DNA of 64,000 nt, from NCBI RefSeq assembly GCF_900101095.1, contig NZ_FNFM01000001.1, positions 62,001 to 126,000 of the forward strand, given 5' to 3'. The number at the start of each line of letters is the position of its first letter. Positions within the stretch are counted from its first letter, which is position 1. Positions 56,625-64,000 of this stretch are shown here, piece after piece. The position numbers and the translations under genes were made by a program. This stretch comes from Actinopolyspora mzabensis (GTDB lineage Bacteria; Actinomycetota; Actinomycetes; Mycobacteriales; Pseudonocardiaceae). The notes below the pieces were generated by a model. The model searched no databases, had not been told where the DNA came from, and saw only the letters and a list, made by a program, of their open reading frames with translations.

Positions 56625-57053
56625 TCAGCCCGTGGTGCCGGAGCAGATTCGCAGCACGCGCTCGGTCTGCTTCAGCTTGTGCTGGGTCCACTCGGCGCTG
56701 TTCTCGATGGTGACCTCGCCGGTGGAGACCTGTTGCATCGACTGCTGCACGTCCCGCAGCGCGTCGCTCAACGCCTGGTCCGAGGTCTGCTCGGCGAGCT
56801 TGCCGATCTCCTCGGCCTTGGAGTCTGCCTGTTCCCGGAGTTGCTGCTGGTCGGAGAAGTTCGGCACGAAATTGACCAGTCCGGTGGCTTTCGCGCAGTT
56901 CTGGGCGGTTTCGAGTCCCCGCTGGGCGCTCTCGATGCCTTGCTGGGCGTTCTCGACTCCCTGCTGAGCTTCCTGCAGCTCGCCGCATGCCGCCACACCG
57001 GCGAACAGGGGGAGGGAGATCGCCAGTACGGCCAGTTTGCCGCGAATACGCAT
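56625..57053 (-). CDS. Coiled-coil lipoprotein, unknown function
   Basis: A 142-residue protein. The signal peptide (MRIRGKLAVLAISLPLFAG) ends in the lipobox GVAAC, so Cys23 would be lipidated and the protein anchored outside the membrane. Residues ~25-55 carry a clear seven-residue repeat (ELQEAQQ GVENAQQ GIESAQR GLETAQ), then mostly helical, acidic sequence with Cys residues at ~53 and near the C-terminus that could form a disulfide. ATG 57053 has GGAGG 4-5 nt upstream. No family recognised. Confidence 0.82.
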   Translation of the reverse strand: MRIRGKLAVLAISLPLFAGVAACGELQEAQQGVENAQQGIESAQRGLETAQNCAKATGLVNFVPNFSDQQQLREQADSKAEEIGKLAEQTSDQALSDALRDVQQSMQQVSTGEVTIENSAEWTQHKLKQTERVLRICSGTTG

Positions 57054-57160
57054 GGTTCCTCCGTCGTCGGCGCGGACTGTCGGGCGGTCCGCCGCACCCG
57101 CAGCCTACCGGTGTTCCAGCGATCTCCGGGGTCGCCGTTGTCGAATTCGTCCGGATCGGC

Positions 57161-57991
57161 TCAGCGGGGGGTGATCCAAGCCATGACGCTCGGAGGAAGT
57201 CCGAGTTGTTCGAGCCACGGAACCGCGCCCACCCGGTAGAGCACCACGGTGGACAGCAGTACCGCCACGATCGTCAGGCCGGGGCCGATCAGCGCCAGCT
57301 CCACCTTGCCGCCGGTCTGCATCCGCAGCGCCTTAGGTGGGGCGACGGGGTACCAGGTCTGACCGCCGAAGGGGAGCGGCCACAGCATGGGGCAGCCCTG
57401 CTCGGTGATGGCGTCGCCGAGGAAGTGCGCCACGCAGCCGATCATCACCGCCACGCCGAAGGCGGCGGCGTCGTGGGACTGGTCGCCCGCCCACGCCCAG
57501 CACACGATCGTCAGCACCAGTGACACGGCGGCGATCAGCAGCGCGTCGCTCTGCGGTGACCAGTTGTTCAGCAGTCCCCGCACCGTCAAACCCGCGAACA
57601 CGAACATCAGGATGCCCACGGCGGTGCCGTTGCTGCTCTGCACGATCGCCGTGGTGGTCAGGCCGGCCAGGATCGCGAAGACCACCGTGTGCGTGAAGCC
57701 GCGATGAGTACCCGCCCGGTCGCTGTCGTGCTGGGTGCGGGTCAGCCTGTACAGGAACCCGCTCAGCCCGCTCATGGCGGAGGAGACGCCGCGCGAGATC
57801 GCGCCGAACGTGCGCGCGACCGTGGAGGACGGGTGGTCGATGTCCGGCAGCAGAGCGGAGCCGGTGGCCAGCGTCGCCCCCACGACCCATGTCTTGGGGG
57901 AGAGTTGGCCGATGGTGTGCGCGCCTGCCAGCGCGGTCACGGCGGCCCAGGCCGCGAGCCCGCTCATCGCGTGGGTGGGTCCGGTCGCCAA
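57161..57991 (-). CDS. YdjM-like (DUF457) membrane-bound metal-dependent hydrolase
   Basis: A 276-residue membrane protein of the LexA-regulated YdjM family in E. coli. The family pattern is MxxxTHxxxG near the start (GPTHAMSGLAAWAA), LLPDIDHPSS at ~48-57, HRGFTHTVV at ~95 and AHFLGDAITEQGCPMLWP at ~187-204, giving the His/Asp ligands for a metal. Six or so helices. Function not established; phospholipase-C-like activity has been proposed. TTG 57991 has GGAGGG 4 nt upstream. Confidence 0.87.
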   Translation of the reverse strand: MATGPTHAMSGLAAWAAVTALAGAHTIGQLSPKTWVVGATLATGSALLPDIDHPSSTVARTFGAISRGVSSAMSGLSGFLYRLTRTQHDSDRAGTHRGFTHTVVFAILAGLTTTAIVQSSNGTAVGILMFVFAGLTVRGLLNNWSPQSDALLIAAVSLVLTIVCWAWAGDQSHDAAAFGVAVMIGCVAHFLGDAITEQGCPMLWPLPFGGQTWYPVAPPKALRMQTGGKVELALIGPGLTIVAVLLSTVVLYRVGAVPWLEQLGLPPSVMAWITPR

Positions 57992-58180
57992 GAAGTCCCT
58001 CCAAGGTCACGGCTCGCGGGTGAGCTTAGCCGGTGTGATCGCCGGACTGTGCGTGACTCGCGCCGTTCCTGGCCCACGGGTGGGGTGACGCCGATTCGGG
58101 TGTGTCGTTACTCACTCTTTCGTGGGGCCGCATCGCCCGCGTGAGGGATGAGCGCTGCGACGCACGCCTGCGGGATTCGT

Positions 58181-58201
58181 TTTGTGAATCCTGTTCGCAA
58201 A
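58181..58201. promoter_or_regulatory. Inverted repeat upstream of icd
   Basis: TTTGTGAA - 5 nt - TTCGCAAA, one mismatch between arms, 81 nt before the icd start. It is AT-rich against its surroundings and a plausible operator. Confidence 0.35.
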
Positions 58202-58281
58202 GGGTGGGGCTCACAGCCGGCTCGTTTAGCAGTACGCTTGTACCGTTTGCGTTTCTCGTGTGAGAGGAGCACCCCGCCACC

Positions 58282-59502
58282 ATGAGCAAGATCAAAGTAC
58301 AGGGCACTGTCGCCGAACTCGACGGCGACGAGATGACCCGGATCATCTGGTCCTTCATCAAGGACAAGCTGATCCACCCCTACCTCGACATCAACCTCGA
58401 CTACTACGACCTCGGGGTCGAGCACCGGGACGCCACCGACGACCAGGTCACCGTCGACGCGGCCAACGCGATCTCCAAGCACGGTGTCGGCGTCAAGTGC
58501 GCCACCATCACTCCCGACGAGGCACGTGTCGAGGAGTTCGGACTCAAGAAGATGTGGCGCAGTCCCAACGGGACCATCCGCAACATCCTCGGCGGCGTGA
58601 TCTTCCGCGAGCCGATCGTCATCTCCAACATCCCGCGCTACGTGCCGACCTGGACCAAGCCGATCGTCATCGGCAGGCACGCCCACGCGGACCAGTACAA
58701 GGCCACGGACTTCAAGGTTCCCGGCGCGGGCACCGTGACCGTCACCTACACCCCGGCCGACGGTTCCGAGCCGATGGAGCTCGAGGTCGCGAACTTCCCG
58801 GAGCAGGGTGGCGTGGCCATGGCCATGTACAACTACCGCCGCTCCATCGAGGAGTTCGCCAGGGCGTCCTTCCGCTACGGCCTGGAGCGGGGCTACCCGG
58901 TCTACATGTCCACCAAGAACACCATCCTGAAGGCCTACGACGGCGTGTTCAAGGACGTGTTCGAGGAGGTCTACGAGAACGAGTTCAAGGCCGAGTTCGA
59001 GGCCAACGGGCTCACCTACGAGCACCGGCTGATCGACGACATGGTCGCCACCGCCCTGAAGTGGGAGGGCGGCTACGTCTGGGCCTGCAAGAACTACGAC
59101 GGTGACGTGCAGTCCGACACGGTCGCGCAGGGCTTCGGCTCGCTCGGCCTGATGACCTCGGTGCTGATGACCGAGAACGGCACGGTCGAGGCCGAGGCCG
59201 CCCACGGCACGGTCACCCGGCACTACCGCAGGCACCAGCAGGGTCAGGAGACCTCCACCAACCCGATCGCCTCCATCTTCGCCTGGACGCGCGGGTTGCA
59301 GCAGCGCGGCAAGCTGGACTCGACCCCCGAGGTCGTCGAGTTCGCCAAGGCGCTGGAGCAGGTCGTCATCGAGACCGTCGAGAGCGGCAAGATGACCAAG
59401 GACCTCGCGCTGCTGGTCGGCGACAACCAGCCGCACCAGAACACGCAGGACTTCCTGAACACGCTGGACGAGAACCTGCAGAAGAAGATGGCCCAGCGCT
59501 GA
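58282..59502 (+). CDS. icd: NADP-dependent isocitrate dehydrogenase (homodimeric, eukaryote-like type)
   Basis: A 406-residue enzyme that oxidatively decarboxylates isocitrate to 2-oxoglutarate in the TCA cycle. It is of the subfamily shared with mitochondrial IDH ([47 protein letters not shown] with the substrate Ser; [28 protein letters not shown] with catalytic Asp residues; [23 protein letters not shown] for NADP). ATG 58282 has AGAGGAG about 12 nt upstream. Two hairpins follow, one built on the dispersed palindrome. Confidence 0.96.
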   Translation: MSKIKVQGTVAELDGDEMTRIIWSFIKDKLIHPYLDINLDYYDLGVEHRDATDDQVTVDAANAISKHGVGVKCATITPDEARVEEFGLKKMWRSPNGTIRNILGGVIFREPIVISNIPRYVPTWTKPIVIGRHAHADQYKATDFKVPGAGTVTVTYTPADGSEPMELEVANFPEQGGVAMAMYNYRRSIEEFARASFRYGLERGYPVYMSTKNTILKAYDGVFKDVFEEVYENEFKAEFEANGLTYEHRLIDDMVATALKWEGGYVWACKNYDGDVQSDTVAQGFGSLGLMTSVLMTENGTVEAEAAHGTVTRHYRRHQQGQETSTNPIASIFAWTRGLQQRGKLDSTPEVVEFAKALEQVVIETVESGKMTKDLALLVGDNQPHQNTQDFLNTLDENLQKKMAQR

Positions 59503-59532
59503 GGTTCGCCCTCGTGCTCACCCGGGCGCGGC

Positions 59533-59548
59533 GATTTCGCGAGAAATC
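59533..59548. repeat. Dispersed palindrome, copy D
   Basis: GATTTCGCGAGAAATC, exact. Flanking CCGGGCGCGGC and GACGCCGCCCGG extend the pairing to a near-perfect hairpin over about 59523-59560, 20 nt after the icd stop, where it could act as a first terminator. Confidence 0.9.
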
Positions 59549-59643
59549 GACGCCGCCCGGCCACGCCGGAAGGTAGTGGTGGCCGTAAAGCCAGGTGGCC
59601 GGAAGGCCCCGGGGCCGAAAGTTCGAGGGCCGGAAGCTCACGA

Positions 59644-59694
59644 GGCGCCGCCCCGTCGTGCGGACAACCGCGCGGCGGGGCGGCGCCCTTTTTC
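59644..59694 (+). terminator. Intrinsic terminator downstream of icd
   Basis: A 12-bp GC stem (GGCGCCGCCCCG / CGGGGCGGCGCC) with a further inner stem GCGG-acaa-CCGC, followed by CTTTTT: one of the few hairpins in the window with a true T-run. Confidence 0.88.
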
Positions 59695-59826
59695 GTGGCT
59701 CCCGTGGTTCTGCCGGCTCCGGCCCTGAATCTCACCGCTCCCGCACCCCGTTGGCCCCTGACTCCTGCCTCCGGCTCGGGCCCGGTTCCGGCGCTCTCCG
59801 ATGCCCTATCCGATCGCCGACGCGGC

Positions 59827-59842
59827 GATTTCGCGAGAAATC
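59827..59842. repeat. Dispersed palindrome, copy E
   Basis: GATTTCGCGAGAAATC, exact, in the 583-bp gap 59503-60085 before the TetR gene. It is followed by a G-run/C-run hairpin (GGGGG - tgaa - CCCCC, ~59854-59870), the second hairpin also seen after copy B2. The rest of the gap holds no gene. Confidence 0.9.
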
Positions 59843-60043
59843 GACAGCCCATCGGGGGTGAACCCCCCCCGCCGGGTAAAGCGGTCATCCCGCTTTCGGG
59901 GTAAGAACCGGGTCTTCTTCGGGCAAGGACCGGATCTTCGGTGATTTCACCACGATGTTCGGCAGCGTTCCGCTGCGCCGTTCGGCGGTGTGTCGCTGCG
60001 CTGTCCGGTGGTGCGAGCAGCGTCACAAACCGATCCGGTCGCT

Positions 60044-60066
60044 TTACCGACCGAACCGGTAGGTAA
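60044..60066. promoter_or_regulatory. TetR operator
   Basis: TTACCGACCG - aac - CGGTAGGTAA, a 23-bp dyad with 9 of 10 arm positions matched, covering the expected -35 region of the tetR promoter (-10 TACCGT at 60073-60078). It predicts autorepression and control of the mmpL gene. Confidence 0.65.
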
Positions 60067-60085
60067 CTCGGGTACCGTCGACGGT

Positions 60086-60679
60086 GTGACAAGACCGTTC
60101 CGGGAGCAGGTGGACGAGGAGATCCTCGACCGTGCCGCCGAGCTGTTCGCGCAGCACGGCTTCGCCCAGACATCCCTGAAGGCGCTGGCCGAGGCGGTGG
60201 GGCTGTCCAAGGCCGGTCTGCTGCACCACTACCCGAGCAAGGAAGCGATCCACGAGGCCGCGCTGGAGACGGGGCGGGCGCAGGCCCGGTTGGTCCTCGC
60301 CGACGTCGCTCGGCTCTCGCCCGGACCGGAACGCGATCGGCGGGCGCTGGAGTTGCTCACCGACGTCGCCCTGGAACGAGCGGGGCTGGTGAGCCTGGCC
60401 CTGCGGCCCATCACCGCTCCCGATGACCACGCCGACGCGCTCGACGCCGAGGACGTGCTCATCCACGAGATATTCGCCCTCGATCCGGCGGACCACGGTT
60501 CGGAACGGCTCGTCCGAGTCATCGGCGCGCTGAGCGCGCTGGCCGTGCTCAGCCTCATGGCCAACCACAAGGGGGACAAGACCACCTGGCGCCCCCGGAT
60601 CATCGCGATCTGCTTCGACGCTCTCGGCCACTTCCGTACCGGCACTTCTTCGTCCGGTTCCGACCAGCTGGAGGACTGA
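60086..60679 (+). CDS. TetR-family repressor
   Basis: A 197-residue regulator. The HTH (~5-50) reads EEILDRAAELFAQHGFAQTSLKALAEAVGLSKAGLLHHYPSKEAIHEAAL in outline; the rest is the helical ligand-binding domain. GTG 60086 follows a TACCGT box by 7 nt, so the message is probably leaderless, and a matching dyad covers the promoter. It is 7 nt from the mmpL gene, forming an operon. It likely represses until the pump's substrate or a related lipid appears. Confidence 0.92.
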   Translation: MTRPFREQVDEEILDRAAELFAQHGFAQTSLKALAEAVGLSKAGLLHHYPSKEAIHEAALETGRAQARLVLADVARLSPGPERDRRALELLTDVALERAGLVSLALRPITAPDDHADALDAEDVLIHEIFALDPADHGSERLVRVIGALSALAVLSLMANHKGDKTTWRPRIIAICFDALGHFRTGTSSSGSDQLED

Positions 60680-60686
60680 CTGCTAC

Positions 60687-62876
60687 ATGGCACGCCTGTT
60701 ATACCGACTGGGCATCGGTGCGCAACGGCACCGGTTGCTCGTCGTCGTGATCTGGTTGATAGCCCTCGCGGGCGGTGGCGTGGGTGCGGCGACGCTCTCC
60801 GGCCCCACCTCGGACAGCTTCTCCATCCCGGGGCAGGAGTCCACCATCGCCCAGGACAAACTCCAGCAGGAGTTCGACACCGGCGGGGGAGCCACGGCCC
60901 GCGTGGTGATGCGGGCCCCCGACGGGGAGAAACTGACCGCCCCCGCCAACGCCGCCGAGGTCAAGGGCATCGTCGCCGACCTGTCCGAACAGCCCGGCGT
61001 GGTCTCGGCCAGTAATCCGCTGAACCCGAAGGCCCCCACGGTCAGCCCCGACCAGAGCACCGCCTACAGCACGGTCACCTACGACGGCGGCATCGGTGAG
61101 ATCACCGAGCAACAGCGCGAGGCGATGCTGGACACCGTCGAGCAGGCCGATCAGGGCGCGTTCACCGTCGAGGTGAGCGGCCAGGCCGTCACCGCCACCC
61201 CCTCCGTCGGTGGTCCGGGAGAGGCGATCGGAGTCATCGCCGCGCTGGTGGTCCTGAGCCTCACCTACGGCTCGCTGGTCGCCGCCGGGATGAACCTGAT
61301 CACCGCCGGTGTCGGTGTGGGGATCGGCGCGCTCGGCGTCAGCATCGCCACCGGCTTCATGGAGCTGCAGTCCACCACCTCCATCCTGGCGACGATGCTG
61401 GGGCTGGCGGTCGGAATCGACTACGCCCTGTTCATCATCAACCGCCACCGGCAGGAACTGCGGCAGGGCAACGACATCAGGACCTCCATCGCCACCGCCG
61501 TGGGCACGGCCGGTTCCGCGGTGGTGACGGCCGGACTCACCGTGTTCATCGCGCTGGTCGGGCTCTCGGTCGTGGGCATTCCCTTCCTCACCCAGATGGG
61601 TGTGGCGGCGGCGGCGACCATCGTCGTGGCCGTCCTCGTGGCCATCACCCTGGTGCCGGCCGTGCTCAGCTACCTGGGACGGCTCGTGCTGCCGCGCAAG
61701 CAGCGCACCGCACCGGCCGAGACCGACGCCAAGACCGAACGGGCCGTCTACCCCGGCTGGATCCGTGCGGTCACCCGCGGTCGGATCCCGGCACTGCTGA
61801 TCTCGCTCGTCGCGCTCGGCGCGGTGGCCATCCCGGCCGCCTCCATGCAGACCACGCTGGTGCAGACCCCCTCCGAGGGCACTACGCAGGCCCGAGCGCA
61901 GCAGATGCTGGCCGACAGCTTCGGCGAGGGCGTCAACGGCCCGCTGGTCGCCTACTTCGAGGGCGACGACGCGCCGCGTACCGCGCAGCAAGCCACCAAG
62001 GCGATCGCCGGACTCGACGACGTCGCCACCGTCACACCGCCCACGCCCAACGCCGAGGGCAACGCCGCGATGGTCACCGTCATCCCGAAGTCCGGTCCCG
62101 CCAGCGCGGAGACCGAGCAACTGGTCGGTGACCTGCGTGACCAGCTGGCCGACATCAACGGTGCCGAGAGCTACGTGACCGGAACCACCGCCGTCAGCGT
62201 CGACGTCGCGCACTCACTGGACCAGGCGCTGCCGATCTACCTCGTGCTGGTCGTGGGGTTGGCTCTGATCCTGCTGGTGCTGGTGTTCCGCTCGATCCTG
62301 GTGCCGCTGGTCGGCGTGCTCGGCTTCCTGCTGACGCTGGGAGCCGCGCTCGGCGCGACCGTGGCGGTGTTCCAGTGGGGCTGGCTGAGCGATGTGGTCA
62401 ACCTCGACGACACCGGGCCGCTGATCAGCCTCACCCCGATCCTGATGATCGGCATCCTGTTCGGACTGGCCATGGACTACCAGATCTTCCTGGTGTCCCG
62501 GATGCACGAGGCGTACCACAAGGGACACGCGGCCCGCGACGCGATCGTGAGCGGCTTCCGGCAGGCGGCACCTGTCGTGGTCGCGGCGGCGCTGATCATG
62601 TTCTCGGTGTTCGCCGGGTTCGTTCCGGCGGGCAACGCCACCATCAAGTCCATCGCCTTCGCCCTGGCGATCGGCATCCTGGTGGACGCCTTCGTGGTCC
62701 GCATGGTTCTGATGCCCGCGGCGTTGGCGCTGCTGGGCAGGGCCGCGTGGTGGCTGCCCCGCTGGCTGGGGTGGCTGCCCGCCCTCGACGTCGAGGGCAA
62801 CGCGATCACCGACAGCGGCGAGTCCGACGACGGGAGCGGTTCCGACGAGAAGCAGCGGGCCGGGGTCGGTTCGTGA
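60687..62876 (+). CDS. MMPL-family RND transporter
   Basis: A 729-residue inner-membrane exporter of the MmpL/RND superfamily with about eleven helices: one at the start, a periplasmic loop (~35-165), a block of five (~175-330), a second periplasmic loop (~390-520) and a block of five (~520-690). Conserved MMPL segments are GLAVGIDYALFIINRHRQEL and ILFGLAMDYQIFLVSRMHEAY; the Asp-Tyr pairs in each are the proton-relay residues of MmpL3-type pumps. Typical cargo are lipids, siderophores or drugs. ATG 60687 has GGAGG 12 nt upstream inside tetR. Confidence 0.93.
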   Translation: MARLLYRLGIGAQRHRLLVVVIWLIALAGGGVGAATLSGPTSDSFSIPGQESTIAQDKLQQEFDTGGGATARVVMRAPDGEKLTAPANAAEVKGIVADLSEQPGVVSASNPLNPKAPTVSPDQSTAYSTVTYDGGIGEITEQQREAMLDTVEQADQGAFTVEVSGQAVTATPSVGGPGEAIGVIAALVVLSLTYGSLVAAGMNLITAGVGVGIGALGVSIATGFMELQSTTSILATMLGLAVGIDYALFIINRHRQELRQGNDIRTSIATAVGTAGSAVVTAGLTVFIALVGLSVVGIPFLTQMGVAAAATIVVAVLVAITLVPAVLSYLGRLVLPRKQRTAPAETDAKTERAVYPGWIRAVTRGRIPALLISLVALGAVAIPAASMQTTLVQTPSEGTTQARAQQMLADSFGEGVNGPLVAYFEGDDAPRTAQQATKAIAGLDDVATVTPPTPNAEGNAAMVTVIPKSGPASAETEQLVGDLRDQLADINGAESYVTGTTAVSVDVAHSLDQALPIYLVLVVGLALILLVLVFRSILVPLVGVLGFLLTLGAALGATVAVFQWGWLSDVVNLDDTGPLISLTPILMIGILFGLAMDYQIFLVSRMHEAYHKGHAARDAIVSGFRQAAPVVVAAALIMFSVFAGFVPAGNATIKSIAFALAIGILVDAFVVRMVLMPAALALLGRAAWWLPRWLGWLPALDVEGNAITDSGESDDGSGSDEKQRAGVGS

Positions 62877-62955
62877 GCGGAGATCGGCACGTGAGCCGAA
62901 CACCGGCCGGGACGCTCGATCCGTGAGACCGAGCCCGGTCGGTGAGTGAGCGGAC

Positions 62956-62994
62956 GGGTGGCCCGGCGCCGAGGAGATCGGCGCCGGGCCACCC
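62956..62994 (+). terminator. Very strong terminator after mmpL
   Basis: GGGTGGCCCGGCGCCGA - ggaga - TCGGCGCCGGGCCACCC, a perfect 17-bp stem followed by TTTTCTT. Confidence 0.95.
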
Positions 62995-63056
62995 TTTTCT
63001 TCCCCTGATCCGGTGCGTCGGGAGCCCTGCTTCGCCACCGCCGCCCGTGGCGCGTC

Positions 63057-63073
63057 GAACTCGCGCGAATTTC
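63057..63073. repeat. Possible degenerate member of the dispersed palindrome family (F)
   Basis: GAACTCGCGCGAATTTC, followed on the minus strand side by CGACGCG as in other copies. It is weak and may be chance. Confidence 0.3.
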
Positions 63074-63167
63074 ACGTCGCCCCGAAGACCGCACTCCGGG
63101 ATCCCAGGGACTTGCTGAGTAGTTTCGCTCTGTTCGCACCGCGTCACGCTCTGTTCCGGTGGCGGCG

Positions 63168-64000
63168 ATGAGCGATCACGACATTTCCGACGACGACCCC
63201 GAGAGACCCGGTCGCGCCGCTACGGGAGCGGTGGTGACCGCAGCGTTGCTGGGGGCCTGCCTCGTGATGCTCGCCCGCTCGCTGCAACTGCTCTGGCAGC
63301 AGGACACGTTGCTCGACGTGACCACCACGTCTTCGCGGCCCGGGGTGAGTGACGTGCTGCTCCGGGGTTTCATCTACTGCTTCATCGCGGCGGTGGTGGC
63401 GGGATACCTGTGGTTCACGACCCGTGCGATGTGGCTGTGCGGGCTCGCCCGGCCGGTCGCCACCGCGCTGGTGAGCCTCGGAGTGGCCGCGTTGCTCGTG
63501 CTGCCGACGGGGGCGCTACTGCGGTACGCGCTGGATTCGAGCGCGGGCTGGTTGACGGAGCTTCTGCTGTTTCCGGCACTGAGCGCGCTCGGCTACGCCT
63601 CGGTGGTGCGCTTCGAACTCGGCCGCCACGGCTATTCGAGAGGACCCCACCCCACTTCCAGGACGGCGGTTTTCGGAGCCGAGATGCTGGGGATCTGCTT
63701 CGTGCTGGTCGTCTGGTCGGTGTGGATGTACTACTGGTTCGCCCGGCTCGCAATCGGTATGTCGTCAGCGCAGGAACCCGCGAGCCTCATCGTCGCCATC
63801 CACTGCGTGCTCGCCGTGCTCCTGCTGGTGCAGGGGTGGTTCCTGGTCCGCATGATGCGGGTGATCCACCCCGCCGGCCCCGTGCCGATGCTGTTGCTGG
63901 CGCTCGGCGGCTGGCTGGTGCTGGCAGTGCTCGCCGGTTTGGCGCAGTGGGGGCTGTGGGAACTGTGGCGAGTACGTTCCGGCTACGAGGTTCACATCCC
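63168..64000 (+). CDS. Polytopic membrane protein, partial at the window end
   Basis: An open frame of at least 277 codons running off the right edge, so the C-terminus is missing. After an acidic N-terminus (MSDHDISDDDPERPG) it has about seven helices (VVTAALLGACLVMLARSL; GFIYCFIAAVVAGYLWF; LVSLGVAALLVLPTGALL; LLLFPALSALGYASVV; MLGICFVLVVWSVWMYYWF; LIVAIHCVLAVLLLVQGWFLV; MLLLALGGWLVLAVLAGLAQWGLWELW). No family recognised. ATG 63168 has no strong ribosome site. Confidence 0.7.
   Translation, partial: MSDHDISDDDPERPGRAATGAVVTAALLGACLVMLARSLQLLWQQDTLLDVTTTSSRPGVSDVLLRGFIYCFIAAVVAGYLWFTTRAMWLCGLARPVATALVSLGVAALLVLPTGALLRYALDSSAGWLTELLLFPALSALGYASVVRFELGRHGYSRGPHPTSRTAVFGAEMLGICFVLVVWSVWMYYWFARLAIGMSSAQEPASLIVAIHCVLAVLLLVQGWFLVRMMRVIHPAGPVPMLLLALGGWLVLAVLAGLAQWGLWELWRVRSGYEVHI

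Overview
The window is GC-rich actinobacterial chromosome, most likely from the order Pseudonocardiales (Saccharopolyspora/Actinopolyspora-like). The evidence is GC-saturated third codon positions, frequent GTG/TTG starts, a WhiB protein, BldM, an actinobacterial SigD/RsdA pair, PerM, and a gene order matching both the Streptomyces whiD-bldM-guaB...guaA...pcrA...sucCD...purN-purH...folD stretch and the Mycobacterium blocks whiB3-sigD-guaB2-guaB3-choD and Rv0948c-uvrD1-M23-sucCD-perM-purN-purH. The genus is inference. No insertion sequence, prophage, CRISPR array, tRNA or rRNA is visible; this is core chromosome with a few accessory inserts.

Layout. 1-5.4 kb is a regulatory cluster: a WhiB3/WhiD-type iron-sulfur regulator, a MerR-type protein, a BldM-type atypical response regulator, and sigma factor SigD with its membrane anti-sigma factor. 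5.8-13.2 kb carries guanine-nucleotide synthesis (guaB, guaB3, guaA) with a DUF5319 protein and a cholesterol-oxidase-like GMC flavoprotein. 13.3-17.5 kb is an envelope-stress system resembling LiaFSR: a PspC/LiaF-like membrane protein, a divergent PspC-histidine kinase and a LuxR-type response regulator, followed by two DUF2267 genes. 19-21 kb is a LysR/EamA divergent pair. 21-28 kb holds two tandem paralogous membrane Ser/Thr kinases, two membrane-anchored unknown proteins, a PIG-L deacetylase and a small membrane protein. 28.3-32.3 kb: SDR dehydrogenase, chorismate mutase, UvrD1/PcrA helicase. 32.3-35.8 kb: an ABC-2 exporter with a divergent GbsR/MarR-type regulator and two near-identical 16-bp operators. 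36-47 kb: an M23 peptidase, an unknown polytopic membrane protein, sucCD, a DUF5336 protein, PerM, and a PurN-PurH pair fused in one reading frame. 47-52.5 kb is the accessory part: an NmrA-like protein, an orphan LexA-type SOS box, a universal stress protein, and a 986-residue protein ending in a TNT-type NAD glycohydrolase toxin domain. 52.8-64 kb: a DMT transporter overlapping folD, DUF3017, DUF4253, DUF1918, a coiled-coil lipoprotein, a YdjM-like membrane protein, icd, a TetR-MMPL operon with a clear operator, and a membrane protein cut by the window end.

The most interesting non-coding signal is a 16-bp palindrome, GATTTCGCGAGAAATC, present in eight exact or degenerate copies in five intergenic gaps (plus one doubtful remnant in a sixth), often in pairs and usually where genes converge or end. 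Its 14-bp core differs at two positions from the Bacillus Noc-binding site and is built like parS. Other notable points are the PurN-PurH fusion, the TNT protein carrying an immunity-like N-terminus but no immunity partner, a BldM-type regulator without its phospho-acceptor Asp, tandem repeats that copy gene 3' ends, and at least eight genes that look leaderless (TANNNT box 6-7 nt before the start codon).
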